From: Thermoclostridium caenicola
GTDB taxonomy: Bacteria > Bacillota > Clostridia > DSM-8532
Length of the DNA: 64,000 bases
Assembly (NCBI RefSeq): GCF_900142095.1
Contig: NZ_FQZP01000007.1
Location: forward strand, 36,902 to 100,901
Direction: 5' to 3'
The notes under the pieces are model-generated. The model saw only the letters and a program-made list of their open reading frames with translations, did not search any database and had not been told where the DNA came from. Shown here piece by piece: positions 35,217 to 48,796 of the stretch. The position numbers were made by a program, and so were the translations under genes. The stretch's first letter is position 1. The number at the start of each line of letters is the position of its first letter.

Positions 35217-36149
35217 TCAATCCCTGAGCTGTTTTCCGGTAAACTCCAGGAACACGTCGTTCAGGGTGGGCAGTTGCGAGTATACGCTGCCATAATCCAC
35301 GTTTTCCTTTCTGAGCAGATCCATCAGGTTCAGCAAATTGCTCCTGCCTTTCGCAAAAGTGACGGTCAGGTTGTGGTTTTCGTACTCCACCTGGCTGGCA
35401 TTGGGAAGGCGCCGTATAGTTTCCAGCTGGGTTTGGTTCAGTTCAACCGATCCCACTGAAACAATTTCTCCGATATTGATCATGGATTTCAGTTCTTCCT
35501 TTGTTCCTGTGGCGATGATCCTGCCCTTGTCTATGATCATGATACGGGTGCAGATCTGCTCCACTTCCTCCATGTAGTGGGAGGTATAGACGATGGTGGC
35601 TCCCTGCTTGTTGAGCCTCACGATTCCTTCCAGGATATTGTTGCGGCTCTGGGGATCAACAGCCACGGTAGGCTCGTCCAGGATGATGAGCTTCGGTTTG
35701 TGGGCGATGCCGCAGGCGATGTTCAATCTTCTCAACAGGCCCCCGCTGAGCTTCTTGGGATAAAAGGAGCGAAAATCATTGAGGCCGACAAATTCAATGG
35801 CTTCTTCCACCAAACGCTTCCTCTCCGCCTTGTCTTTAACATATAAACCGCAGAAATAGTCGATGTTTTCATAAACCGTGAGTTCGTTGAATACGGCCAC
35901 GTTCTGCATGATGACCCCGATATCCCTCTTGATATCATAGGCATCAGGCCGCATGGGTTTTCCGAAGATGGATATATTGCCCTTGTCATACTTGAGAAGC
36001 GCCAGGATGCAGTTGATGAGCGTTGTTTTACCCGAGCCATTGGGTCCCAGCAAACCGAAGATTTCACCCTGCTGCACCTCCAGGCTCAGGTGATCCACCG
36101 CTATCAGATCGCCATACCGTTTGACGAGATTCTCCACCTTGATGACCAT
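35217..36149 (-). CDS. ABC exporter ATP-binding protein, LnrL/DrrA-like
   Basis: 310 residues. Walker A is GPNGSGKTT, Q-loop VIMQNVAVF, signature LSGGLLRRL, Walker B LIILDEPTVAVDPQ and switch His in TSHYMEEV. A C-terminal extension of about 80 residues is typical of DrrA-like antibiotic-export ATPases. The ATG at 36149 has GGAGG seven bases upstream; the ATG at 36155 lies on the site. First gene of the exporter operon. Confidence 0.9.
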   Translation of the reverse strand: MVIKVENLVKRYGDLIAVDHLSLEVQQGEIFGLLGPNGSGKTTLINCILALLKYDKGNISIFGKPMRPDAYDIKRDIGVIMQNVAVFNELTVYENIDYFCGLYVKDKAERKRLVEEAIEFVGLNDFRSFYPKKLSGGLLRRLNIACGIAHKPKLIILDEPTVAVDPQSRNNILEGIVRLNKQGATIVYTSHYMEEVEQICTRIMIIDKGRIIATGTKEELKSMINIGEIVSVGSVELNQTQLETIRRLPNASQVEYENHNLTVTFAKGRSNLLNLMDLLRKENVDYGSVYSQLPTLNDVFLEFTGKQLRD

Positions 36150-36225
36150 AGCCATTCCTCCTTTACAGTTTCATTTTAGGAAAAGGCACAGGGTGGGATG
36201 AAGTGACAGGAAGAAGGATTTCAGA

Positions 36226-36237
36226 TGACAATTGTCA
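36226..36237. promoter_or_regulatory. 12-bp palindrome between exporter and two-component genes
   Basis: TGACAATTGTCA is a perfect palindrome in the 136-bp divergent gap, with another TGACA 22 bp to its left (36204-36208). It is a candidate site for the response regulator at 37435, which would control the exporter. Inference from position only. Confidence 0.4.
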
Positions 36238-36285
36238 CATTCTTATCACTTGTACTGCTTGGCTCCGTTATGATAAAACAGGTAT

Positions 36286-37431
36286 ATGATGATGGAGCGT
36301 GGCAAACCCCAACCCCATAGCATGATGCCGGTATCGGCCAACACGCTGTTCGACAAGCTGGTTCTGTTTTTATGCTGCCTCGCTGTCTACTTCCTTGTGA
36401 CGGCTGATTTTTCCTATGTTCCCGTACTGGTAGTCGTCACCTTCAGCGCCTTCAACGCCTATTTTGAAAAGCGGATCCTGGTCCGTGTTACAGCCGGGGC
36501 TTACCTTATTGCGAGCCTCTTCATTCCCGATTGGTTCTATTTCATCCCCGTCATGATGTATGATGCCCTCCTGTGGGAAAGCCCATGGATTCTTCCCCTG
36601 ATCATCATGCCCGTCATTTCCCACGGAAACGTGCTTCCCGTTATGGGTATGGTCTGCATTGCCATTTTCATTGGAATGGCCTGGTTCATGCAATGGCGCA
36701 CATCCCGGCTGATCCATCTGGAAAGGGAATATCGGAGGCTCAGGGATACCGCCAAGGAGATGCTCCTTGAACTGGAAGCCAAAAACAAGGAACTGCTGGA
36801 GAAGCAGGACTATGAAATCAACCTGGCCACCCTGTCCGAGCGGAACAGGATCGCCAGGGATATCCACGACAATATCGGGCACGTGCTTTCCAGCACTCTG
36901 CTCCAGGTGGGCGCCCTGTTGGCCATATGCCAGGATGGGGCCATCAAGGAAGGCCTTATGACGCTCAAGGAAACCCTGTCGGGCGGCATGGACAGCATCC
37001 GGCAGAGTATTCATAACCTGCATGACGCCTCCATTGATCTGCATGCCGAGATTTACCGGATCATCAGGGAGTTTGCCTTCTGCCCCGTCCATTTCACCGA
37101 TGATCTGGTAAACAGGCCGCCGCTTCCTGTCACCTACTGCCAGCTGTCCGTTGTGAAGGAGGCCTTATCCAATATTGCCAAGCATTCCGATGCTACCGAA
37201 GCGAGGATCATCCTTCGTGAGCATCCGGCCCTTTGCCAGCTGATCATCCGCGACAATGGCAGCAAGCCCGCACAAGGCCTGAACCTGGCCGCGGACGGTG
37301 AATGGCAGCCTGGAAATTCCGGCATGGGACTTAAAAACATCCATGAACGTGTGGCAAAATTAAAGGGGACTGTCCGTATCCGAAATGAAAAGGGATTTGA
37401 AATCTTTGTTTCCATACCGAAGGAGTCATAA
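36286..37431 (+). CDS. Sensor histidine kinase, NarL/DesK class (LnrJ-like)
   Basis: 381 residues. Four to five short helices fill residues 20-140 with almost no outside loop, so the sensor probably detects something in the membrane, as LnrJ does. A coiled linker follows (LEREYRRLRDTAKEMLLELEAK), then HisKA_3 with the phospho-acceptor His in RIARDIHDNIGHVLSS, and the ATPase with DNGSKPAQG and GMGLKNIHERV. The response regulator follows 3 bp later. The start is one of three tandem ATGs at 36286; no clear ribosome site. Confidence 0.88.
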   Translation: MMMERGKPQPHSMMPVSANTLFDKLVLFLCCLAVYFLVTADFSYVPVLVVVTFSAFNAYFEKRILVRVTAGAYLIASLFIPDWFYFIPVMMYDALLWESPWILPLIIMPVISHGNVLPVMGMVCIAIFIGMAWFMQWRTSRLIHLEREYRRLRDTAKEMLLELEAKNKELLEKQDYEINLATLSERNRIARDIHDNIGHVLSSTLLQVGALLAICQDGAIKEGLMTLKETLSGGMDSIRQSIHNLHDASIDLHAEIYRIIREFAFCPVHFTDDLVNRPPLPVTYCQLSVVKEALSNIAKHSDATEARIILREHPALCQLIIRDNGSKPAQGLNLAADGEWQPGNSGMGLKNIHERVAKLKGTVRIRNEKGFEIFVSIPKES

Positions 37432-37434
37432 GCC

Positions 37435-38055
37435 ATGAAAGTTGTGGTCGTAGACGATGACAAACTGGTGGGCGTTTCCCTGAAAACTATTCTGGAAGCC
37501 AGCGGCGAGGTACAAGTTGTGGGTATCGGCTGCAGCGGCCAGGATGCCATCGATCTGTATAGGCACCATAAACCGGATATTCTCCTGATGGATATCCGCA
37601 TGTCCAGCATGAGCGGGTTGGACGCCGCCGAGATCATCCTTGCATCCGATCCGGCAGCCAGGATTCTTTTCCTCACCACCTTCTCCGACGACGAATACAT
37701 CATCCGTGCCCTGAAGATGGGGGCCCGCGGGTACATCCTGAAGCAGAACTATGAGAGCATCGTCCCTTCCCTGAAAGCCGTTTACAACGGGCAAAGCGTG
37801 TTTGGAGACGATATCGTCTCCAGGATTCCTGACATGCTGCAGAAGAACCGTAAACCCGATTTCTCAAAATACGGCATCAGCGAAAAGGAAGCCGAGATCA
37901 TCGCCTTAGTGGCCGAGGGCATGAATAACAAGGAGATCGCCTCCGCCCTATACCTCAGCGAAGGCACCGTGCGCAACTACCTTAGCGTCATCCTGGAAAA
38001 GCTCCAGCTTCGGGACCGGACTCAGCTGGCGGTGTTTTATTATAAGAACCAATAA
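37435..38055 (+). CDS. Response regulator, NarL/LuxR class (LnrK-like)
   Basis: 206 residues. Receiver domain with the acidic pocket VVDDDK and phospho-acceptor Asp53 (LLMDIRMS), Thr in FLTTFSDD and Lys in ILKQNY. LuxR-type helix-turn-helix at the C-terminus (EKEAEIIALVAEGMNNKEIASAL, then TVRNYLSVILEKL). Together with the kinase it should switch the divergent ABC exporter. Downstream (38056-38261) nothing is encoded; an ACGCGTTA octamer is repeated at 38076 and 38091. Confidence 0.92.
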   Translation: MKVVVVDDDKLVGVSLKTILEASGEVQVVGIGCSGQDAIDLYRHHKPDILLMDIRMSSMSGLDAAEIILASDPAARILFLTTFSDDEYIIRALKMGARGYILKQNYESIVPSLKAVYNGQSVFGDDIVSRIPDMLQKNRKPDFSKYGISEKEAEIIALVAEGMNNKEIASALYLSEGTVRNYLSVILEKLQLRDRTQLAVFYYKNQ

Positions 38056-38261
38056 GAAGAATTTCTGAAACGCTTACGCGTTATACCTGTACGCGTTAAT
38101 CACTTCTACATGAATGTTTGACTCGGCTAATTTTCATCTTCAAAAACATTGTAAATCTGCCAAGAGAACAGGATTATGCCATCAATATCACCCTTAACAA
38201 TAACTGCAAGAAGTCTTACCGGCTTCCCCAAAAACAGTATCCGAACATGAAATCAATCAGC

Positions 38262-38287
38262 AAAAAGCCGCCCCGTTGTGGGGCGGC
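38262..38287 (-). terminator. Terminator of the PFOR gene
   Basis: GCCGCCCC and GGGGCGGC form a perfect 8-bp stem with a 5-nt loop; on the minus strand five T follow. It lies 21 bp after the PFOR stop. Confidence 0.92.
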
Positions 38288-38307
38288 TTTATCAGCTTTT
38301 GAGCTTA

Positions 38308-41841
<3,534 letters not shown>

Positions 41842-41871
41842 TTACCCTCCTTGTACTTGTAAAAGATAAAG

Positions 41872-41890
41872 TATGTACTTTGTATACATA
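41872..41890. repeat. Inverted repeat in the PFOR leader
   Basis: TATGTA (41872-41877) and TACATA (41885-41890) with a 7-bp gap, extendable with one bulge. It lies between the PFOR promoter and the ribosome site, so it could be an operator or leader stem. It does not match the Rex consensus well. Confidence 0.35.
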
Positions 41891-41926
41891 ACTTTTCGCA
41901 AATTCAGGTCCCGCGCAATCGTTAAT

Positions 41927-41954
41927 ATTATATCATACTTTCAGTTATGGACAA
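41927..41954 (-). promoter_or_regulatory. Promoter of the PFOR gene
   Basis: Minus strand TTGTCC and a perfect TATAAT with a 16-base spacer and the extended -10 TGA directly before it. The predicted leader is about 80 nt. Confidence 0.75.
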
Positions 41955-42086
41955 CAGTCGGGAACAACAAATTTTTCAATTGGCCCAGTCTGATGCGAAC
42001 CTGCGGATAGTTGTGACAGCCTTCTTTGAAGGCATTCAGGCAACGAGAGGGATCCGCAGAAACCTTTCTTCTCTGAGAAGATGGTG

Positions 42087-42182
42087 TCATTGTCGGATAA
42101 GCATGATATCCGCGCAAACCGCGATCAGGATCAGGCTGATGAACAGGATGATGATACTCAGAATCCTTATGCGCTTTTCCAT
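42087..42182 (-). CDS. Possible 31-residue single-helix membrane microprotein
   Basis: The frame from the ATG at 42182 reads MEKRIRILSIIILFISLILI followed by AVCADIMLIRQ and a TGA stop. It has a basic start, then one continuous hydrophobic helix, a typical small bacterial membrane protein. GGGGAA lies five bases before the ATG, and a good minus-strand promoter (42317-42346) ends 135 bp upstream with nothing else to drive. No family known to me. A longer overlapping frame (41941-42318) has poor composition and is rejected. Confidence 0.5.
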   Translation of the reverse strand: MEKRIRILSIIILFISLILIAVCADIMLIRQ

Positions 42183-42316
42183 AACCATTCCCCATTGCCG
42201 AACCGGCACTGGTCCTTGAACGGATCAGGAAACATTCTGTCGCCTGCTTTTTCCTTGCAGTATAGCCATTCCCTGCCAACATGCCGATTCCGGGATACGG
42301 CACGGAAGGCAAGTCC

Positions 42317-42346
42317 ATTATAGCACGCCTTTACCCAAACTGTAAA
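42317..42346 (-). promoter_or_regulatory. Promoter in the PFOR-PFK gap, leftward
   Basis: Minus strand TTTACA (42341-42346) and a perfect TATAAT (42317-42322), 18-base spacer. The only candidate product before PFOR is the 31-residue frame at 42087-42182, with a leader of about 130 nt that I could not assign to a known RNA. Confidence 0.6.
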
Positions 42347-42457
42347 CGGCGGCAGCAATCCTTGCGATGCGCTTTTTAAAAGCCCGGCCGGATTTGGCAG
42401 GACACGTTCTTTCTTCCGGATACACCGTGTTTTAAGCTGTTGGATTTGCGCTTGTCA

Positions 42458-42486
42458 TTGCGCTTGAGGGTACTTTATGGTATATT
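42458..42486 (+). promoter_or_regulatory. Promoter of the PPi-phosphofructokinase gene
   Basis: TTGCGC (42458-42463) and TATATT (42481-42486), 17-base spacer, about 145 bp before the start. Near the ribosome site an ATGT/ACAT inverted repeat (around 42600) is visible. The stretch 42347-42457 shows nothing recognisable. Confidence 0.5.
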
Positions 42487-42632
42487 TAAGTCTGAATTTT
42501 TATACCGTATGGCCGTATTCTTCCCGACAAGCCGGATATACTGGCTTTCAGGCAGGATGTGCGTGACGGTGGCCAGATACTTTCCTATGTCTCAAATAAT
42601 GTAATTAACATAAATGATAGGAGGAAAAATTC

Positions 42633-43892
42633 ATGGCACAACTGGTAGGAAATGCGATATTCGGTCAATCCGGCGGACCCACTTCCGTCATTAATGCCAG
42701 CGCTGCGGGCGTTATCACCGAAGCTCTCAAGACAGGCTGCATCAACAAGGTTTATGGTGCCGCCCATGGTATCCGCGGCATACTGGAAGAGAAATTCTAT
42801 GATATGTCGATGGAAGATCCGAGGGAACTGGAGCTTCTGAAGACCACACCTTCATCGGCACTTGGTTCGGTGCGTTACAAGCTGGCCGATCCGGACAAGG
42901 ACCCCACCGACTACAACAAGCTCCTTGAGGTATTCAAGAAGTACAATATCCGTTACTTCTTCTACAACGGCGGCAACGACTCCATGGACACCTGCAACAA
43001 GGTCAGCAAGTTTATGCAGAAAGCCGGCTACGAGTGCCGCGTCATCGGCGTTCCCAAGACCATTGACAACGACCTTTATGCCACCGACCATTGCCCCGGT
43101 TATGGCAGCGCCGCCAAGTATGTGGCCACTGCCACCATGGAAGTTTATCATGATGCCCGGGTTTACGACACACCCATGGTCTGCGTGCTTGAAGTTATGG
43201 GACGCAATGCGGGTTGGCTCACCGCTGCCACCGCTCTGGCCGCTTACAAGGGAGAAGGCCCCGATCTGATTTATCTCCCTGAAATCGTCTTTGACATGGA
43301 CAAGTTCATTGCAGACTGCAAGAAGGTATATGAAAAGAACAACGGTAAGCTCATCGTGGCCGTTTCCGAAGGTATCCGCGACAAGGACGGCAGGTACGTC
43401 TCCGAGTATGGCTCCGATCTGGCCAAGGAAAAGGACTCCTTCGGTCATGCTCAGCTCGGCGGTGTAGGCCAGGTTCTTGCCTCCGTGCTGAAGAAGGAAC
43501 TCAAGTGCAAGGCCAGGGCCATTGAGTTCTCCCTGCTCCAGAGATGTGCCGCTCATTGCGCATCCGCAACCGACGTGGAAGAGGCTTTCACTGCCGGACA
43601 GAAGGCTGTGCAGTTTGCCGTTGAGGGCGCAACAGACTGCATGGTGGCTTATGAGAGAACCACCGATGCGAACGGCAACTACAAGTGCAATTACGTGCTG
43701 GTCAACCTTTCCGAAGTGGCCAACACCGAGAAGAAGATTCCGAGGGAATGGATCAACGAAGACGGCACCGGCCTTACCCAGGCCTTCATCGATTATGCGC
43801 TCCCGCTCATCCAGGGCGATTCCCGTCCGCCCATGGAAGATGGGCTGCCTCGCTTTGCCAAGCTGAAAAAGGTGCTTGTAAAAGCCGAATAA
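42633..43892 (+). CDS. pfp: Diphosphate--fructose-6-phosphate 1-phosphotransferase (PPi-PFK)
   Basis: 419 residues. The N-terminal loop is FGQSGGPTSVIN; the phosphate-donor loop is YNGGNDSMDT, with Asp where ATP-type enzymes have Gly (GGDGS); PKTIDNDL carries the Lys typical of PPi-users. GYGSAAKY and VMGRNAGWLTAA complete the fructose-phosphate site. It interconverts fructose 6-phosphate and fructose 1,6-bisphosphate with pyrophosphate, saving ATP in fermentative glycolysis. AGGAGG precedes the ATG and a terminator follows. Confidence 0.95.
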   Translation: MAQLVGNAIFGQSGGPTSVINASAAGVITEALKTGCINKVYGAAHGIRGILEEKFYDMSMEDPRELELLKTTPSSALGSVRYKLADPDKDPTDYNKLLEVFKKYNIRYFFYNGGNDSMDTCNKVSKFMQKAGYECRVIGVPKTIDNDLYATDHCPGYGSAAKYVATATMEVYHDARVYDTPMVCVLEVMGRNAGWLTAATALAAYKGEGPDLIYLPEIVFDMDKFIADCKKVYEKNNGKLIVAVSEGIRDKDGRYVSEYGSDLAKEKDSFGHAQLGGVGQVLASVLKKELKCKARAIEFSLLQRCAAHCASATDVEEAFTAGQKAVQFAVEGATDCMVAYERTTDANGNYKCNYVLVNLSEVANTEKKIPREWINEDGTGLTQAFIDYALPLIQGDSRPPMEDGLPRFAKLKKVLVKAE

Positions 43893-43907
43893 CAAGGCAT
43901 GATGAAA

Positions 43908-43937
43908 GGCGGTTGAACAGATGTTCAACCGCCTTTT
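43908..43937 (+). terminator. Terminator of pfp
   Basis: GGCGGTTGAAC and GTTCAACCGCC form a perfect 11-bp stem with a 4-nt loop followed by TTTT. It stands between the convergent pfp and TPR genes. Confidence 0.92.
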
Positions 43938-43967
43938 CTGCTGCCTTATCGATGCCTTGTTCATCCA

Positions 43968-45143
43968 TCAATGCTTAATGGTCTTGCCTGCCTCAATTTC
44001 ACTGATCCTGGCACGGGCATACCTGCCATACTCCGTATTGGGCGCAACCTCCACAATGGTTCTGAAGCATTTCAGCGCTTCCTCCCGGGCTTCGTCCCTG
44101 GAAGGATACTCGGAAAGGGCAATGGCCTTACCGCCGTAGTAATAGATCGGGAGCATGTTTTTGGGCTTACTGTTCTCATCAAGCTCTTCCATGATTTTAA
44201 TGGCCAGCTTGAACTCGTCCGCCGCCTGCCGGTACACGTCCTTGCTCTTTCTGGAAGCGTTGCCGTTGTACAGGTTCCTGGCCGACTCATAGATCTGGTC
44301 GATGGCCTTGGGTTTGCATTCATCATAGAGCAGCATGATTTCATTTTCTATTTCGGAGGGAATGGAAAGCCCGTCCAGCTTCTCGATCTCCATTATCAGA
44401 TCCCTGTACTTTCCGGCGGACGCAAGCTTGTCCAGCTGCCTGAGCGTTTTGCTCCATTCCTGGTACTGAACCAGTTCATTGCGAAGCTGGCTTTCCTTCT
44501 GGTTAGCGGTTTCCAGGCTCGATGTCAGCTCGTTGACAATCTGGTTCAGGCGCTCATTGTCTTCCTTGAGAACCTTGATTTGCTGCTCGCCGTCCACCCT
44601 TGGGCTGATTTGGAGCAATGGTTTATCAGCCGGCACCAAAAGCCACAGAACACCCATGGCGATGATACCGACCACAAATCCCAGTATGTACTTCAAATAA
44701 TAAGGAGCCGCCTTTTCCGGCGACAATCCCCGGCTGATCCATGAGGCAAGCTGGCTTTTTTCCCGCTTCTTGCTCCTGACATTGCCGGGTGTTTTTCCTT
44801 CTTCCTTGCCATCCAGCCTGTCCAGGTAATGCTGCGCCCGGATGCTATTGTCGTCCATTTCGATGACCTTGTTGAACATGATGCGGGCGCTCTCCTCGTC
44901 CCCGAGGCTGTCATAGCATACGCCCATCAGGTTCATGGCTTCATAAAATGCGGGATATATGGCAATGGCTTTCTTGAGCGCGATGATGGCCATATCCTCA
45001 TTTTGGCCGGCCACATCCTCAAGCGCCTTATTGTACAACTCTATGGCATGCTGCATGTCCTCTGGAATCTGGCCGAGCTTTTGCCGCAAATTGGCCAAAT
45101 CGATAGGCCTGAAATGCTTCATTTCTTCCCTGATATCAAACAT
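43968..45143 (-). CDS. TPR-repeat membrane protein with coiled coil
   Basis: 391 residues. Residues 25-115 form two to three tetratricopeptide repeats (ALEDVAGQNEDMAIIALKKAI, then AMNLMGVCYDSLGDEESARIMF). A basic linker leads to one membrane helix (about 150-172), then a coiled coil (LKEDNERLNQIVNELTSSLE, residues 190-235). A second TPR-like domain lies at the C-terminus with YYGGKAIALSEY. The helix puts one TPR part inside the cell and the other outside. A scaffold role, perhaps in envelope or division, is a guess. Promoter at 45244-45273. Confidence 0.75.
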   Translation of the reverse strand: MFDIREEMKHFRPIDLANLRQKLGQIPEDMQHAIELYNKALEDVAGQNEDMAIIALKKAIAIYPAFYEAMNLMGVCYDSLGDEESARIMFNKVIEMDDNSIRAQHYLDRLDGKEEGKTPGNVRSKKREKSQLASWISRGLSPEKAAPYYLKYILGFVVGIIAMGVLWLLVPADKPLLQISPRVDGEQQIKVLKEDNERLNQIVNELTSSLETANQKESQLRNELVQYQEWSKTLRQLDKLASAGKYRDLIMEIEKLDGLSIPSEIENEIMLLYDECKPKAIDQIYESARNLYNGNASRKSKDVYRQAADEFKLAIKIMEELDENSKPKNMLPIYYYGGKAIALSEYPSRDEAREEALKCFRTIVEVAPNTEYGRYARARISEIEAGKTIKH

Positions 45144-45243
45144 AAAACCCCTCCAAAGAACATTATAGCCTTATCATGCACTGATTTCCATCAATATTAC
45201 ATATCCTGTCAGCATGATTCCGGGTTTTATCCAATTCTCATTT

Positions 45244-45273
45244 ATTGTATCACTATTCGTAAGATTTTCACAA
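45244..45273 (-). promoter_or_regulatory. Promoter of the TPR gene
   Basis: Minus strand TTGTGA and TACAAT, 18-base spacer, with an extended -10 TGA in front of TACAAT; about 100 bp before the start at 45143. The rest of 45144-45440 holds only the secA terminator. Confidence 0.65.
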
Positions 45274-45385
45274 TAGGCGTCGAAGGCCTCTACGGATATC
45301 TTATGCAAAAATACGCTTGCAATCCTCCGGAAAAATTGTAAAACAGGCCATTTGCAGCCTTGTCCGCCGATTTCGCTAACAAAAG

Positions 45386-45412
45386 ATAAAAAACGGGGAA
45401 ATCCTCCCCGTT
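45386..45412 (-). terminator. Terminator of secA
   Basis: AACGGGG and CCCCGTT form a 7-bp stem with a 7-nt loop; on the minus strand TTTTTATCTTTTG follows. It lies about 30 bp after the secA stop. Confidence 0.88.
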
Positions 45413-45440
45413 TCTACCTCTTCCCATATCGTCCTTCGGC

Positions 45441-48179
<2,739 letters not shown>

Positions 48180-48215
48180 CTATTTCAGTCCATCCTTTCA
48201 TGACGGGGCAGAGCG

Positions 48216-48563
48216 TCAGTCCTTCTTCTCGCTTTCCTTTTCCTTCAGGCGTTCCAGGACCAGCTTGTAACCATCCGCACCATAAAAAAGAGCCCTGTTG
48301 ACCCGGCTGATGGTCGCCTCGCTGGCTCCCGTTTTTTCCCGTATTTCCCTGTATGTTTTCTTATCCATCAACATGCTGGCTACTTCAAAACGCTGTGCAA
48401 AAGCCTTTATCTCGGCAACCGTGCCAAGATCTTCGAAAAAATTGTAGCATTCCTCGATGTTCCTAAGTGTCAGAATCGCTTCAAAAAGCCTGTCTGTCGC
48501 TTTGTCCTTGAGTTTATGGTTCAAAGCCATCATCTCCGGTACACATTTTCGGCGGATATTCAC
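48216..48563 (-). CDS. yerC: TrpR-related regulator, YerC/YecD family
   Basis: 115 residues from the GTG at 48563 (AAGGA seven bases upstream); an ATG at 48581 has no ribosome site. The core KATDRLFEAILTLRNIEECYNFFEDL followed by EIKAFAQRFEVASMLMDKKTYREI and the recognition helix GASEATISRVNRAL is the YerC/YecD signature. YerC proteins share the fold of the tryptophan repressor, but whether they bind tryptophan is not settled. The gene is immediately upstream of secA. Confidence 0.88.
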   Translation of the reverse strand: MNIRRKCVPEMMALNHKLKDKATDRLFEAILTLRNIEECYNFFEDLGTVAEIKAFAQRFEVASMLMDKKTYREIREKTGASEATISRVNRALFYGADGYKLVLERLKEKESEKKD

Positions 48564-48796
48564 AGAAATATCCTTCAGCATATAATTGCATCAGCCCATT
48601 CCTTTTATTATCTCACTGAACAGGCTCAAATGCAAATCCTTCCAATCCATGCTGAAACACCGGTATGCCGGTCAATGCTCCCAGCTTAATTTTACACTAT
48701 TTTTTGGTATGTTGTAAGTCTGTAATATTCTCCATGAGTTTGATACAATCTTTACACATAAAATAAGTACAAGTCAAGGAACCGCAGGAGGAGATT

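Noticed and set aside
42183..42310. An SRP-type or other known small RNA in the leader of the microprotein
   Set aside because: No conserved SRP or riboswitch core could be matched.
41941..42318. A 125-codon minus-strand frame in the PFOR-PFK gap
   Set aside because: Composition is unlike a protein and it has no ribosome site; the 31-residue frame inside it is better supported.
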